A program made the position numbers and the translations under genes. Of a stretch of DNA of 64,000 nucleotides, positions 26,379 through 35,045 are shown one piece after another. The notes under the pieces are model-generated. The model searched no databases. It saw nothing but the letters and a program-made list of their open reading frames with translations, and was not told where the DNA came from. Source of the DNA: Methylotenera_A aquatica (GTDB taxonomy: Bacteria > Pseudomonadota > Gammaproteobacteria > Burkholderiales > Methylophilaceae); the NCBI GenBank assembly GCA_965601485.1, contig OZ271846.1, positions 1,116,001 to 1,180,000 of the forward strand, read 5' to 3'. Every line of letters begins with the position of its first letter. Position 1 is the first letter of the stretch.

Positions 26379-26535
26379 TTTTACTTTTTGATGGGTAATA
26401 TTTAAGGTGGGGATTTATAGGTGTTAAGCAGCTTATTATGAAACACATAGGGCCGACTTGTTTAGCTTTTTCTAAAGCAATCTTGGCGTCTTCAATATCA
26501 ACCTTACCATCCCCGTTAAGATCTCCGACAAGCAA
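26347..26535 (-). pseudogene. Fragment with EF-hand/dockerin-like motif
   Basis: The minus strand encodes VGDLNGDGKVDIEDAKIAL (near the start of a 62-codon frame), a perfect DxNxDGxVDxxD calcium loop of the type found in dockerin modules and EF-hand surface proteins. After about residue 27 the frame runs into DNA that is repeated elsewhere (compare 31695-31750) and the terminator, so the rest is not original coding sequence. It looks like a broken end of a secreted or surface protein. Confidence 0.45.
26360..26382 (+). terminator. GGAGC-TTCG-GCTCC terminator (interrupted T tract)
   Basis: Same hairpin as after the other PEP-CTERM genes, but the T run is broken by a G (CTCCTGTTTT). Confidence 0.75.
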
Positions 26536-26992
26536 TACACTTGTACTTATAACCCTGCCAACAGACTTATATTAAAAGTAGGTAGTTAACTTATCATCAT
26601 AAACCATTGATTTATATATACCTATAATTTAAATGAATGTGGTATCAATAGTGCTAGCTAATCGTCGTATACAGGACATTTATCCTGTAGGGCTAAGCAA
26701 AATCAACTATGAGTACTAAGAAATTAAAACTATGAAAATAGGGATTAAAAACCCATATGAATTGTTTTTTGGCTCATTTATAGTGGCACAGTGAAAAAAA
26801 GGTTTAAAAATGATTTTCATTAAGTAATGTTAATTCAATTCATTAGAAGCGTTATCTTTGACCTTGTAAGAATGCAACAAACTTTTAGTTATGCAAGTGA
26901 TTAGACTTGATATACGCATGTTTTTTCAAATATCAATTTTTAAGTATAAATAATAGTTATTTATTAATTTAGTTTTTAAATTTAAGGAAAAA
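26536..26992. other. AT-rich intergenic region before PEP-CTERM copy 2
   Basis: No gene is seen. A block at 26580-26665 (CCATTGATTTATATA...GGTAT.AA.AGTGCTA) resembles 17985-18062 upstream of the HAF-repeat gene and may be a shared promoter region. An AAGGA ribosome binding site precedes the next ATG. Confidence 0.35.
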
Positions 26993-27868
26993 ATGAACAC
27001 ATTTTCATTAAAATCCATAACTCTTTTAGTTTTTGGTTTGGCATCAATTTCAGCCAATGCGGTTCCATCTATATTATCTGTTTCGGACATCCAGACCATC
27101 ATTTCCAATCTGGGAACGCCAACAGTTACGACATCATCACCAGTAATCACACAGAACACCAATGTTAGTCCGAGCTACAATAGCAGCAGTACGACCTCTT
27201 CGACTCTGAGCAGTGAAGTAATTACCGCCCCCACAGAGACTACGACAGGATTGCAAGCAAACTATCTAACGCCGACAATCACAACGACATTTAATGTAGA
27301 CACTTCCAATTACGACGACCTTGATTTATTAGTAACGTCAAGTGGGACTAACCAGATCGGCAGTAAATATATCGATCTGCGCGGTAGCCTCCTGTCATCT
27401 ATCGATACTACTCTATCGTTTAGATTGTCAGCATCTGGAGAATTTACTCTCACTACGACTGAATTTGGCACAACCTCCCCGCAACTTGCCTCGTTCTTCT
27501 TCGGCGGCGCAGCACTAACAAACGTTGCGTCTACCACTACGACCGATCTTGACGAATTGACCTATGACCTTTACAACGTGACATACGACACGACCACAGT
27601 GAACCTGCTTGCAGGTCAAGCAAAGTCGTTCCGCGCCGTTGTTTTTGCCCCAAACGACGTCTCGGTGAAAAGTTTTGAGCTTAATGCTTTCACCAGTAAC
27701 TATAACTTCACCACCACACCCGGTGTCACAAGTGTTACTGGCGACAGGTTTTTTATCAACAATAGCGTTATACCAACTATTCCCGAGCCAGAAACCTATG
27801 CCATGCTAGTTGCAGGTTTAGGCATGATTGGATTTATGGCACGTCGTCGTAAAAACACTCAAGCTTAA
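26993..27868 (+). CDS. PEP-CTERM protein, Thr/Ser-rich family, copy 2
   Basis: This 291-residue protein differs from the one at 24365 at only a few positions: Arg8 to Lys and Thr9 to Ser near the start, Phe to Leu in VNLLAGQA, and Asn to Lys in DVSVKSFEL. Signal peptide, beta-rich middle and PEP-CTERM anchor are the same. The promoter region is unrelated to copy 1, so the two may be expressed under different conditions. Function unknown. Confidence 0.8.
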   Translation: MNTFSLKSITLLVFGLASISANAVPSILSVSDIQTIISNLGTPTVTTSSPVITQNTNVSPSYNSSSTTSSTLSSEVITAPTETTTGLQANYLTPTITTTFNVDTSNYDDLDLLVTSSGTNQIGSKYIDLRGSLLSSIDTTLSFRLSASGEFTLTTTEFGTTSPQLASFFFGGAALTNVASTTTTDLDELTYDLYNVTYDTTTVNLLAGQAKSFRAVVFAPNDVSVKSFELNAFTSNYNFTTTPGVTSVTGDRFFINNSVIPTIPEPETYAMLVAGLGMIGFMARRRKNTQA

Positions 27869-27908
27869 CTTAGATTAGTTAGAACATAAAGGAGCTTCGG
27901 CTCCTTTT
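26997..27908 (+). repeat. Duplicated segment A, copy 2
   Basis: Matches 24369-25282. Long identical runs alternate with one short divergent block (27595-27670), a pattern that fits gene conversion. Confidence 0.85.
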
Positions 27909-27911
27909 TTT
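27888..27911 (+). terminator. GGAGC-TTCG-GCTCC terminator
   Basis: UUCG-capped hairpin with a long T tract after PEP-CTERM copy 2. The rest of the gap to 28279 is AT-rich; 28005-28090 repeats the block seen at 24050-24130. Confidence 0.9.
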
Positions 27912-28279
27912 TACGGCTGAGATTTAAGGTGGGAATTTACGAGTGGAATGAAGTTCGCTTTCTCAACAACACTCGCCAGTGTTAATTCACATAAATCAAA
28001 TTAGCGTATTGATAGATGTCAAACAACCACAAAAAAACAAACTAATTATTTCCAATTGTGACAGTTTGTCATAACTCAATTCAGTAGTTAAAACCCATGT
28101 AAAACATACTAGTAAAGTGAATTATAACAATATGTTTTATATATGTTTGGGAGGTGACATAGTATGAAAGAGCTATTTTTAAAAAATTAAAATACAATAA
28201 CTGTCATTTATAGTTTAACTATATAAAGAAATAGTTACTAACAGTTACATATCAAATTTTAAATACTAAAGGCGATTAA

Positions 28280-28546
28280 ATGAAAAAACTGCTTTTAGTA
28301 ATCTCTGCTACATTTTTATTCAACTCCACAATGACGCAAGCAGCAGTTGAAACTTTTAACTTTACTTTTAGTGTTGAGCCATACTCAAACACCGCAAGAG
28401 CAACAGGATTTATTTAATTTGATACAACCAATTATTATAAATTGGATAATTTTAATTATGCTTTACCCCAAGAATATATTGTTGATTTTGGTTTGCCAAT
28501 TAGTGGCACAGATTCGGAATCCAGAGAGTATTTCAAATTTAGCTAA
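28280..28546 (+). pseudogene. Broken exported-protein gene with internal stop
   Basis: An ATG with an AAGG ribosome binding site starts a signal peptide (MKKLLLVISATFLFNSTMTQA) and 45 codons, then an in-frame TAA at 28415-28417. The same frame continues for 43 codons (FDTTNYYKLDNFNYALPQEY...) to a stop at 28546. A single change restores an 88-residue frame. The start looks like a PEP-CTERM-type exported protein whose C-terminal anchor has been lost. Sequencing error or stop-codon readthrough are alternatives. It ends 9 bp before the GMC oxidoreductase start. Confidence 0.55.
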
Positions 28547-28555
28547 GGAATACAT

Positions 28556-30142
28556 GTGAGTAAGCAAACTTGGATTGATTTAGATGGTAGTAAATCTAAA
28601 CACCAGTTTATAAGTGCCGATGTTTGCATAATTGGTGCTGGTGCAGCAGGCATTTATCTGGCTGCAGAACTCTCTAAGAAGGATATTGATGTTGTTTTAA
28701 TTGAAGCAGGTCCGTCCAAGAGTGTTGACTCTAATACCATTGGCTTTTCAGCAATATTCAATAATAATTATTATCCTGGGTCTGTTGAAGGGCGATCATT
28801 TGGTATGGGAGGTACTACTTCACGTTGGGGGGGGGTTTTAGTGCCACATACTAATTATGATTTGCGTGAAGGAGGTATTTTCAATGACGCTTGGATACAT
28901 ATAATCAATATTGTAAAAGAAAACACAAGTGATGTGTTAAGGGCTTTGGGTAGGTTGCAAAAAAGTGACTTTCATTCATATCCGTTAATTCTTCTGGGTA
29001 GCTTAGGAAAGAAGTTAGAAAAAACAGGCCTTAAACTTCAAAGCGCTCTTCACCTCCCTTTTCTTAAAAAAAACCTGGTTTACCTTTTAAACAAGAAAAA
29101 CTCTGCTAATAAAGTTTATTTTAATGCTGTAGTTAAAAGTTGGAATGTTAAGAAGGATTCTGTTGAGCCTTCGATTAAAAGTCTATTGGCAGTATCTAAA
29201 AATCATAATGAGCTTATTGTAAATGCAAATAAATTTATAATAACTGCTGGAGCAATTGAATCAGCAAGAATTCTTCTTGAAATTGACAAATCAACTAATC
29301 ACAAAGTTTTTGATAATAGAACTGCAGTTGGATCTTATTTGTCGGATCATCTTTCAATAAAAATTGCTAGCTTCTCCCCTAGAGATTGGCAGCAAATTGC
29401 TGGTGTTTTTGGGCCTCGATTTAACGAAGATTGGATGAGAACTTTTAGACTTTTAGAAGGTGTAAGCCCTAAAAATTCGCCTCGCGCATATGTTCATTTT
29501 ATATTTGAAAATGAGTATCGTGGTTTTAAAATTGCAAAAGAATTATTAAAAGCATTTCAGTCTCGACGTATGCCTTCAATTCAGTTTAAAGATTTTATAT
29601 TTGCTGGCTCTGATTTTGCCAAACTTACATATAGTCGCTTAATTAAATCAACTCTACACATTCCATCAGGAACACCGGTTCATTTGCAGTTAGGCATAGA
29701 GCAGAGCCCTTGCAGAATCAATCGAGTATTTCTTACGGATAGCCTTGATATGTATGGACGTAACATTTTAGCTATCAATTGGTCTATAACGGACTTAGAT
29801 TTAAAGCTTATCGAAGAAACATCAATACGATTTATTTCCAAATGGAATTCTTTAAAGACTATTTTGCCAAATTTAGAATATATTCCCTTAAAAGATAGTG
29901 ATGAAAAACCTTACGATGCTTATCACCCCGTTGGAACTTGTAGAATGGGATATGACGCAGAATCAACGGTTGATCAAAATCTTAAAGTACGAGGCCTAGA
30001 AAATGCTTGGGTAGTCAGTACTGGAGTTTTACCCAGTGCGGGTTCGGCAAATCCAACATTTACAATGCTTTGCATCGCAAATCATCTGGCAAAACAGTTC
30101 CTAAACAATAATAACTATTCTCGTGATAGAGATATTAAATAA
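28556..30142 (+). CDS. GMC-family oxidoreductase
   Basis: This FAD-dependent oxidoreductase of 528 residues belongs to the glucose-methanol-choline family, which oxidises alcohols or sugars. It has the N-terminal dinucleotide motif IGAGAAGIYLAAELS followed by VVLIEAG, the SFGMGGTTSRWGG flavin loop, and the C-terminal YHPVGTCRMG (catalytic His) and SANPTFTM (Asn). The start is a GTG at 28556 with AAGGAA 8 bases upstream. A run of nine G's at 28827-28835 lies in the SRWGG codons. There is no signal peptide. Bacterial relatives often act on sugars or in surface-glycan pathways; the substrate is unknown. Confidence 0.85.
   Translation: MSKQTWIDLDGSKSKHQFISADVCIIGAGAAGIYLAAELSKKDIDVVLIEAGPSKSVDSNTIGFSAIFNNNYYPGSVEGRSFGMGGTTSRWGGVLVPHTNYDLREGGIFNDAWIHIINIVKENTSDVLRALGRLQKSDFHSYPLILLGSLGKKLEKTGLKLQSALHLPFLKKNLVYLLNKKNSANKVYFNAVVKSWNVKKDSVEPSIKSLLAVSKNHNELIVNANKFIITAGAIESARILLEIDKSTNHKVFDNRTAVGSYLSDHLSIKIASFSPRDWQQIAGVFGPRFNEDWMRTFRLLEGVSPKNSPRAYVHFIFENEYRGFKIAKELLKAFQSRRMPSIQFKDFIFAGSDFAKLTYSRLIKSTLHIPSGTPVHLQLGIEQSPCRINRVFLTDSLDMYGRNILAINWSITDLDLKLIEETSIRFISKWNSLKTILPNLEYIPLKDSDEKPYDAYHPVGTCRMGYDAESTVDQNLKVRGLENAWVVSTGVLPSAGSANPTFTMLCIANHLAKQFLNNNNYSRDRDIK
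28827..28835. repeat. G9 homopolymer tract inside the GMC oxidoreductase gene
   Basis: Nine consecutive G's (TGG GGG GGG GTT) about 90 codons into the gene. Tracts of this length are prone to slippage, and a change of one base would truncate the protein. Confidence 0.8.
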
Positions 30143-30300
30143 TTCAATGAAAATAAAATTGAGACCCGGGGGAAGGGATGGCTCGAAAGCAAAGTCTTAA
30201 TTTTTTAAAAGCCCAACTGCATAGAAATCAATAATGTTTGTTGACAAAGAGTTTTGTACTAATAACCTTACCAGATGTTAAATCATCATTATCAATGACG

Positions 30301-30450
30301 AGGGTGTAAATAATTTTATGTAAAAGTCATATTGCAGGAAACCGCCATTTTCAGAAATGGATAAAAAAATGATTACCCAAAAAGCCTTACCCAACGGTTT
30401 GCCCGATGTGCTAATTATCCAAAATACAGTCCTAAACTACTAGTCCTTTT
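30301..30450 (+). repeat. IS256-type left-end remnant, copy 2
   Basis: It begins AGGGTGTAAATAATTTTATG, continues with GCAGGAAACCGCCATTTTCAGAAATGG and a transposase-like start (MITQKALPNGLPDVLII) that decays. It ends about 70 bp before a PEP-CTERM gene. The preceding 30143-30300 holds no recognisable gene. Confidence 0.65.
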
Positions 30451-30522
30451 AAATACTGATGACTTAATTTAGGCATATCTACAATTAAGTTTATATAATC
30501 TTTAATATTAGTCACAAATACA

Positions 30523-31641
30523 ATGAATAAAACCTTATCAAAAGCAGTATTAACGATTGTCCTATCTTTAGCCTCGCTTTCTGCGACCGCTGAATATACT
30601 TTTACTCTGCTTGACGGGCTAGGTGGAAGTTATAGTGAGGCAAATGCAATCAACAACTCGAATAAAATAGCCTTGTATGCTGATACATTTAGTAACTTAG
30701 CTAATCGTGCTGCATACTTTGAAGGATCGGTTATTACTGAACTAGGTACTTTAGGCGGTGCATCGAGTAGTGCTTTAGCAATAAGTGATAATGGTCAAGT
30801 AGTTGGTTATTCGACAATTGCTGGTACGAGTATTCGTCGAGCTACTTTATGGAATGGGACCACTGCAAATGACCTTGGAACATTGGGAGGATCTATAAGT
30901 GAAGCCCGTTCCATCAACAATTCAGGTCAAATAGTAGGATTTTCTTATACCTCTGGCAACTTTGCTCAACATGCCACCATGTGGAATGGAACCACCATAA
31001 CCGATTTAGGTACTTTAGGTGGAAATAGAAGTTTCGCTAATGCTATTAATAATTCTGGGCAAGTAGCTGGGTTTTCATATCTATCTGGCAACAATGCTCA
31101 ACACGCTACTTTATGGAATGGCACTTCTATAACCGATTTAGGTACCTTAGGTGGGCTTAACAGTCAAGCAACGGCTATTAACAGTTCAGGTCAGGTTGCA
31201 GGAAATTCATCTACAACGGGGAATTTGAATATTCACGCAACTCTATGGAGTGGCACTTCTATTATAGATCTTGGAACATTAGGAGGCACTGATAGTTACG
31301 CTTATGCCATGAATAATATGGGGCAAGTGGTTGGTTCTTCGTTTACTACTGGCAATTCAGCAAATCATGCTACTTTATGGAATGGCACCACGGCTTTTAA
31401 CCTTAACAGCTTTCTGGATGCCACCACGATAGATGCTGGATGGGTATTAACTGCTGCAAAAGGTATTAATGACAATGGATGGATTGTGGGTAACGCTTCT
31501 AATAGTCTGCTTGGTATCAGCAGTCAAGCATTCCTCTTGTCAGTATCACCTGTTCCTGAAACTGCTACTTATAGCATGCTATTGATGGGACTAGGTCTTG
31601 TAGGGTTTGTAATTCGCCGTCGTAAAACCACTCAAGCTTAA
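30523..31641 (+). CDS. HAF-repeat PEP-CTERM protein, paralogue
   Basis: The 372-residue protein shares its first 24 residues (MNKTLSKAVLTIV.S.ASLS.TAE) with the gene at 18134. It then has six HAF repeats of about 39 residues of the form HATLWNGTTITDLGTLGG plus INNSGQVAGFS, and ends in a PEP-CTERM anchor (VPETATYSMLLMGLGLVGF, IRRRKTTQA). The repeats are richer in the classic DLGTLGG core than those of the other copy. It probably forms a repetitive surface domain. An IS256-type remnant and AT-rich DNA precede it; a GGAGC/TTCG terminator follows. Confidence 0.85.
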   Translation: MNKTLSKAVLTIVLSLASLSATAEYTFTLLDGLGGSYSEANAINNSNKIALYADTFSNLANRAAYFEGSVITELGTLGGASSSALAISDNGQVVGYSTIAGTSIRRATLWNGTTANDLGTLGGSISEARSINNSGQIVGFSYTSGNFAQHATMWNGTTITDLGTLGGNRSFANAINNSGQVAGFSYLSGNNAQHATLWNGTSITDLGTLGGLNSQATAINSSGQVAGNSSTTGNLNIHATLWSGTSIIDLGTLGGTDSYAYAMNNMGQVVGSSFTTGNSANHATLWNGTTAFNLNSFLDATTIDAGWVLTAAKGINDNGWIVGNASNSLLGISSQAFLLSVSPVPETATYSMLLMGLGLVGFVIRRRKTTQA

Positions 31642-31665
31642 TTAAGCTTAAATTAGTTAGAACAT

Positions 31666-31688
31666 AAAGGAGCTTCGGCTCCTTTTTG
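31666..31688 (+). terminator. GGAGC-TTCG-GCTCC terminator
   Basis: UUCG-capped hairpin and T tract after the HAF-repeat paralogue. Confidence 0.88.
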
Positions 31689-31894
31689 GCTTTTTAGGGG
31701 TGAGATTTAAGGTGGCGATTTATCGGTGTTAAGCAGCTTATGATGAAAGAAATAAAATCGTCACAATGATGCGATTTATTAAGCACTAAAGGACTAGTAA
31801 AAACTTGCTTGATTTCATTATGCCGAAACATTGGTTAATTATTATGAGTAAGTAGATATTAATCTTTCAAATTTACTAATAAAGAGGTAACTAA

Positions 31895-32776
31895 ATGCGT
31901 ACGAAACTTTTAAAACTCGCGCTAGCGTTGACTTTATCAGCATCGGCTCTTTCAGCCAATGCGGTTCCATCTATATTATCTGTTTCTGGTGTCCAAACAA
32001 CCACTGACAATCTGGGAACGGGAACAGTGACGACATCAGTCCCATCAGTCGTACAAAACACCGTTACTAGCCAACCTCTCAATATCAATACTACGATCAC
32101 TAATGCTCCGAGCAGTGAAGTATTTATCGCCCCTACAGAGACGACGACAGGATTGCAATATAACTACCTGACACCGACGACCACCACGACATTTGACGTA
32201 AACTCTTACAATTACGACGTCCTCGGTTTAGGCGTGACGTCAACTGGTACTAACCAGTCCGGCGAAAAATTTATAACGCTGTCCGGTAGCGTCCTGTCTT
32301 CTATCGATACTTCGCTGTCGTTTGAATTGTCAGCATTTGGAGATTTTACCCGCATTTCAAATCGATTTGGTACAACCGCCCCGCAACTGGCCTCGTTCTA
32401 CTTCGGTAACACAGATCCAACCGTAAGTAACCTCCCGTCGAATACTTCGACCGATCTTGATTTATTGACCTATAGTGCTTACAGCGTGTCATACAACACA
32501 GCCAACTTCCAATTGGCCGCAGGCGTTGCACAGTCGTTCTTCGCCGTCGTTTATGCCCCAAACAACGTATCGGTGGACAATTTTCAGCTTGAGGCTACAA
32601 CCAGTAACTATAACTTCACTACCACGCCCAATGTAACAAATGTTGTTGGCGCAAGGTTCATTAATAGTACTACCATTCTGCCACAGATTCCAGAGCCAGA
32701 TACCTATGCCATGCTAGTTGCGGGATTGGGCATGATTGGCTTTATGGCTCGCCGTCGTAAAAATATTCAAGCTTAA
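31895..32776 (+). CDS. PEP-CTERM protein, Thr/Ser-rich family, diverged member
   Basis: A 293-residue relative of the two genes at 24365 and 26993. The signal peptide ends in SANA; AVPSILSVSGVQTT, EVFIAPTETTTGLQ and the C-terminal SNYNFTTTPNVT and IPEPDTYAMLVAGLGMIGF blocks are shared, while the middle differs substantially. It keeps the RRRKN basic tail. An AGAGGT ribosome binding site precedes the ATG. The sharp conservation of the two ends over the middle suggests either constraint on export signals or recombination. Function unknown. Confidence 0.8.
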   Translation: MRTKLLKLALALTLSASALSANAVPSILSVSGVQTTTDNLGTGTVTTSVPSVVQNTVTSQPLNINTTITNAPSSEVFIAPTETTTGLQYNYLTPTTTTTFDVNSYNYDVLGLGVTSTGTNQSGEKFITLSGSVLSSIDTSLSFELSAFGDFTRISNRFGTTAPQLASFYFGNTDPTVSNLPSNTSTDLDLLTYSAYSVSYNTANFQLAAGVAQSFFAVVYAPNNVSVDNFQLEATTSNYNFTTTPNVTNVVGARFINSTTILPQIPEPDTYAMLVAGLGMIGFMARRRKNIQA

Positions 32777-32800
32777 TTAAACTTATATTAGTTTGAACAG

Positions 32801-32824
32801 AAAGGAGCTTCGGCTCCTTTTTTG
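32801..32824 (+). terminator. GGAGC-TTCG-GCTCC terminator
   Basis: UUCG-capped hairpin and T tract after the third family member. Confidence 0.9.
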
Positions 32825-32960
32825 CTTTTTGAGTATTGATATACATGCTCATTTTTAGCCAAAAGTGAATTAAATGGTTCAATTGAAGGTGAGGGGACAA
32901 TAAAACATCTTCGATGAAATTGTTTTTCTTAGAACTGCAAAAAAAATTGACCAACATTTA

Positions 32961-33076
32961 ACTCTTGAGGTCGTGCACCCAAGGCGCCTAAGAAGCCGGT
33001 AAATCGATGCCGCGCAAAGCACTCTGGTAAAACTTTCCGAATCCGCAACACCGGCTTTACCACCCTCACCTATCAT
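32961..33076. repeat. Interspersed ~120-bp element, copy 2
   Basis: Matches 17760-17886 and is GC-richer than its surroundings. Immediately after it, 33080-33170 contains a plus-strand frame fragment (DFTTDKDIQFRVIANTGGG then LFSPEWISLSAIGQW) with no start and no recognised family, probably another relic. Confidence 0.5.
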
Positions 33077-33252
33077 ATCGACTTCACCACTGATAAAGAT
33101 ATTCAGTTTCGCGTTATTGCTAATACCGGAGGTGGCTTATTTAGCCCTGAATGGATATCGCTTTCCGCTATCGGTCAATGGCGGTCATTGACAAAAAACC
33201 ACTGCAATGAGTGGCTTTTTTCTTTTATTAAATTCTAAAAAACAGCACTACC

Positions 33253-33567
33253 TTATTTGATATCTTTGAACACATTCAAACCACCAATTAACTTACCATC
33301 ATTATCAGTAAGTGGTGCATAGTTAGAATAGTAATTTTTTCCAAATAAAGTAACTTCGCCACTATATGATTTTTTTTGAATTAATGCTTTATATCCTGCA
33401 TTATTATGGTCGAGTTTTGTACCAACTGCACTCTTGCCATCTTCAGTTATTAATGTTGTATCTGTCCGAATAAAATCATTACCATCGAAAGAAAAAATGG
33501 TACTGCCTAAATCTGAGATAATTTTTTCCATATTATTGACCCCAATATATAAGTTAAAAAGCTTCAT
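33253..33567 (-). CDS. Stand-alone Cache-domain fragment
   Basis: The 104-residue product resembles the distal half of a periplasmic Cache_3/Cache_2 sensor domain: DFIRTDTTLITEDGKSAVGT, LDHNNAGYKALIQ, SGEVTLFGKNYYSNYAPL and DNDGKLIGGLNVF. Such domains normally sit at the N-terminus of chemoreceptors or sensor kinases, with a signal anchor before and a HAMP/signalling part after. Here both are missing and there is no export signal, so it is probably a gene remnant. It could be expressed from the Met at residue 13. Confidence 0.5.
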   Translation of the reverse strand: MKLFNLYIGVNNMEKIISDLGSTIFSFDGNDFIRTDTTLITEDGKSAVGTKLDHNNAGYKALIQKKSYSGEVTLFGKNYYSNYAPLTDNDGKLIGGLNVFKDIK

Positions 33568-33704
33568 TCTGCAAACCTATCAATGTTATTAATAGGTCTG
33601 TCTTCATAATTTTACATCTTAAATATAAATAATTTAACAAGATGCAATATATATATGGATTTCAAATTAATTGAATTATTTTAGTGAGCTGTAAATGTCG
33701 GCTT

Positions 33705-33808
33705 TGGGTTGTTAGCTGTCTATCAAAATAATCCAGTTCCAGTTCTCAGTTTTTTCTGAATTGGTGAGCCAGATAATATTAACTTTGCAGAGATGTAGAG
33801 CTTTTTTG
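33705..33808 (+). repeat. Interspersed repeat R1, copy 2
   Basis: Contains TTAGCTGTCTATCAAAATAA, CCAGTTCCAGTTCTCAGTTT, CTGAATTGGTGAGCCAGATA and ends with a GCAGAGATGTAGAGCTTTTTT terminator-like segment. The rest of the gap between 33568 and 33942 is AT-rich without a gene. Confidence 0.75.
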
Positions 33809-33942
33809 TTTAAAAATTTTGTGTAATTCATGTGTAATTGCGACAACACGTGATTTTCTAAAAATCCTAAACGGCTAATTTGTATCTTTTCTCTATTAGG
33901 TCTGATCCTAATCTAGAAGCTGAATCACTTTTAATTAAGTGT

Positions 33943-34836
33943 TTAGCGCAGCATTTTCAGAGTGGTTTTGATAAGCTTTATAATTGGCCTTGTGATATTG
34001 AATATTAATTGATGAGCAAATGGCAACAAAACCAGTGACTCACTTGATTGTGTGTAATGTTTTTTGAGGATTTTATGATGTCCTAGAGCTATGCCTTTAG
34101 ATTCAAATACGCTATAGATTAAATTAAATTTAAAATTATCTCGCTCTAAACGGTGTGGATATAAATTAATTAGGGGTTCTATAGCTAAGGTATAAGCAAT
34201 CGGTCCAGTTGAATTAACTACGCTCCACCCGCCTGTATCATGAATGAAGGGGTTGTAATTCAAAATATTATTACAGACATTTTCAATTACCGCTTTTAAA
34301 AAAGGATGACCTTTCGCAGCAATTACATGCCATTGTTGAAATTCGCCAAACGAACTTGCAATACAGCGATGAAAACCAATATTAGGATGAAAATCACACG
34401 GCCCATTTTGCCAATAGCATAATAAATAGCGGTCATCCGCCCTAAGTATTTCATTTAAAGGTTTTGATAGGCTACTTTTAATATCAAGATAAACGCCACC
34501 TTCGTTGTAGATTAATAAATACCGAAATAAATCTGCTTTTGCGGCACCATAAATAGGATTGATTTTATTGTAAATATCAACAAGTTTTGGATAGTGCGAT
34601 TTAATATAATTTAAAATTTCGTCATCATCGTAAAGTTTTAATTCCCACTCAGGATTTAATGTTTTTAAATATTGAATATTTTCTTGAATCTCTGGCGGGA
34701 GGATTTTATTGTGATATGTTTGGTGAATCAATTTGGGTATATTGTCACCCATCTCTCTTTTGGCAATGTAATTGTAATCGCCTAGACGATTCAAACTACC
34801 TCTAACTTTCAGCGCGTAATTAACAAAGCAGTTCAT
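33943..34836 (-). CDS. GT32-like glycosyltransferase 1
   Basis: The 297-residue protein has the sugar-nucleotide-binding region of OCH1/GT32-type glycosyltransferases (PF04488): IPKLIHQTYHN, NPEWELKLYDD, AKADLFRYLLIYNEGGVYLDIKS and HPFLKAVIENV. In the family the metal-binding motif is usually D-x-D; here the aligned residues are D-I-K, also in the neighbouring paralogue, so metal use may differ or activity may be altered. No transmembrane anchor is seen apart from a hydrophobic C-terminus (LVLLPFAHQLIFNITR). It is divergent to the second copy, and could act on exopolysaccharide or surface glycans; the acceptor is unknown. Confidence 0.75.
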   Translation of the reverse strand: MNCFVNYALKVRGSLNRLGDYNYIAKREMGDNIPKLIHQTYHNKILPPEIQENIQYLKTLNPEWELKLYDDDEILNYIKSHYPKLVDIYNKINPIYGAAKADLFRYLLIYNEGGVYLDIKSSLSKPLNEILRADDRYLLCYWQNGPCDFHPNIGFHRCIASSFGEFQQWHVIAAKGHPFLKAVIENVCNNILNYNPFIHDTGGWSVVNSTGPIAYTLAIEPLINLYPHRLERDNFKFNLIYSVFESKGIALGHHKILKKHYTQSSESLVLLPFAHQLIFNITRPIIKLIKTTLKMLR

Positions 34837-35045
34837 TTATTTTTACAACTATAATTAAAATTTAATAAGTTTTACGAGTAATTTATATTTGCTAAATTAT
34901 ATTTATCTGACTATTTTAATAGTTTGTAAAATAGCAATAGACAATTTCCACAAAATAGAATGTAAAAATTTGTGACAATGAATGATACAATTTTTTTTTG
35001 CAAACGATATCAACCATTATCTATCTTTAATTTAAACTAAAACAC
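34837..35045. promoter_or_regulatory. Divergent promoter region of the two glycosyltransferases
   Basis: A 209-bp, very AT-rich region separates the two divergent starts and must carry both promoters. No clear paired -35/-10 boxes can be assigned with confidence. Confidence 0.35.

Noticed and set aside
26760..26800. Possible sigma-54 site (TGGCAC) upstream of PEP-CTERM copy 2
   Set aside because: The expected TTGC-type half at the correct distance is missing, so the site cannot be supported although PrsR/sigma-54 control is known for some PEP-CTERM genes.
26926..27162. Long minus-strand frames opposite the PEP-CTERM genes (also at 24343 and 31891)
   Set aside because: They are shadows of the Thr-rich coding strand and have no ribosome binding site.
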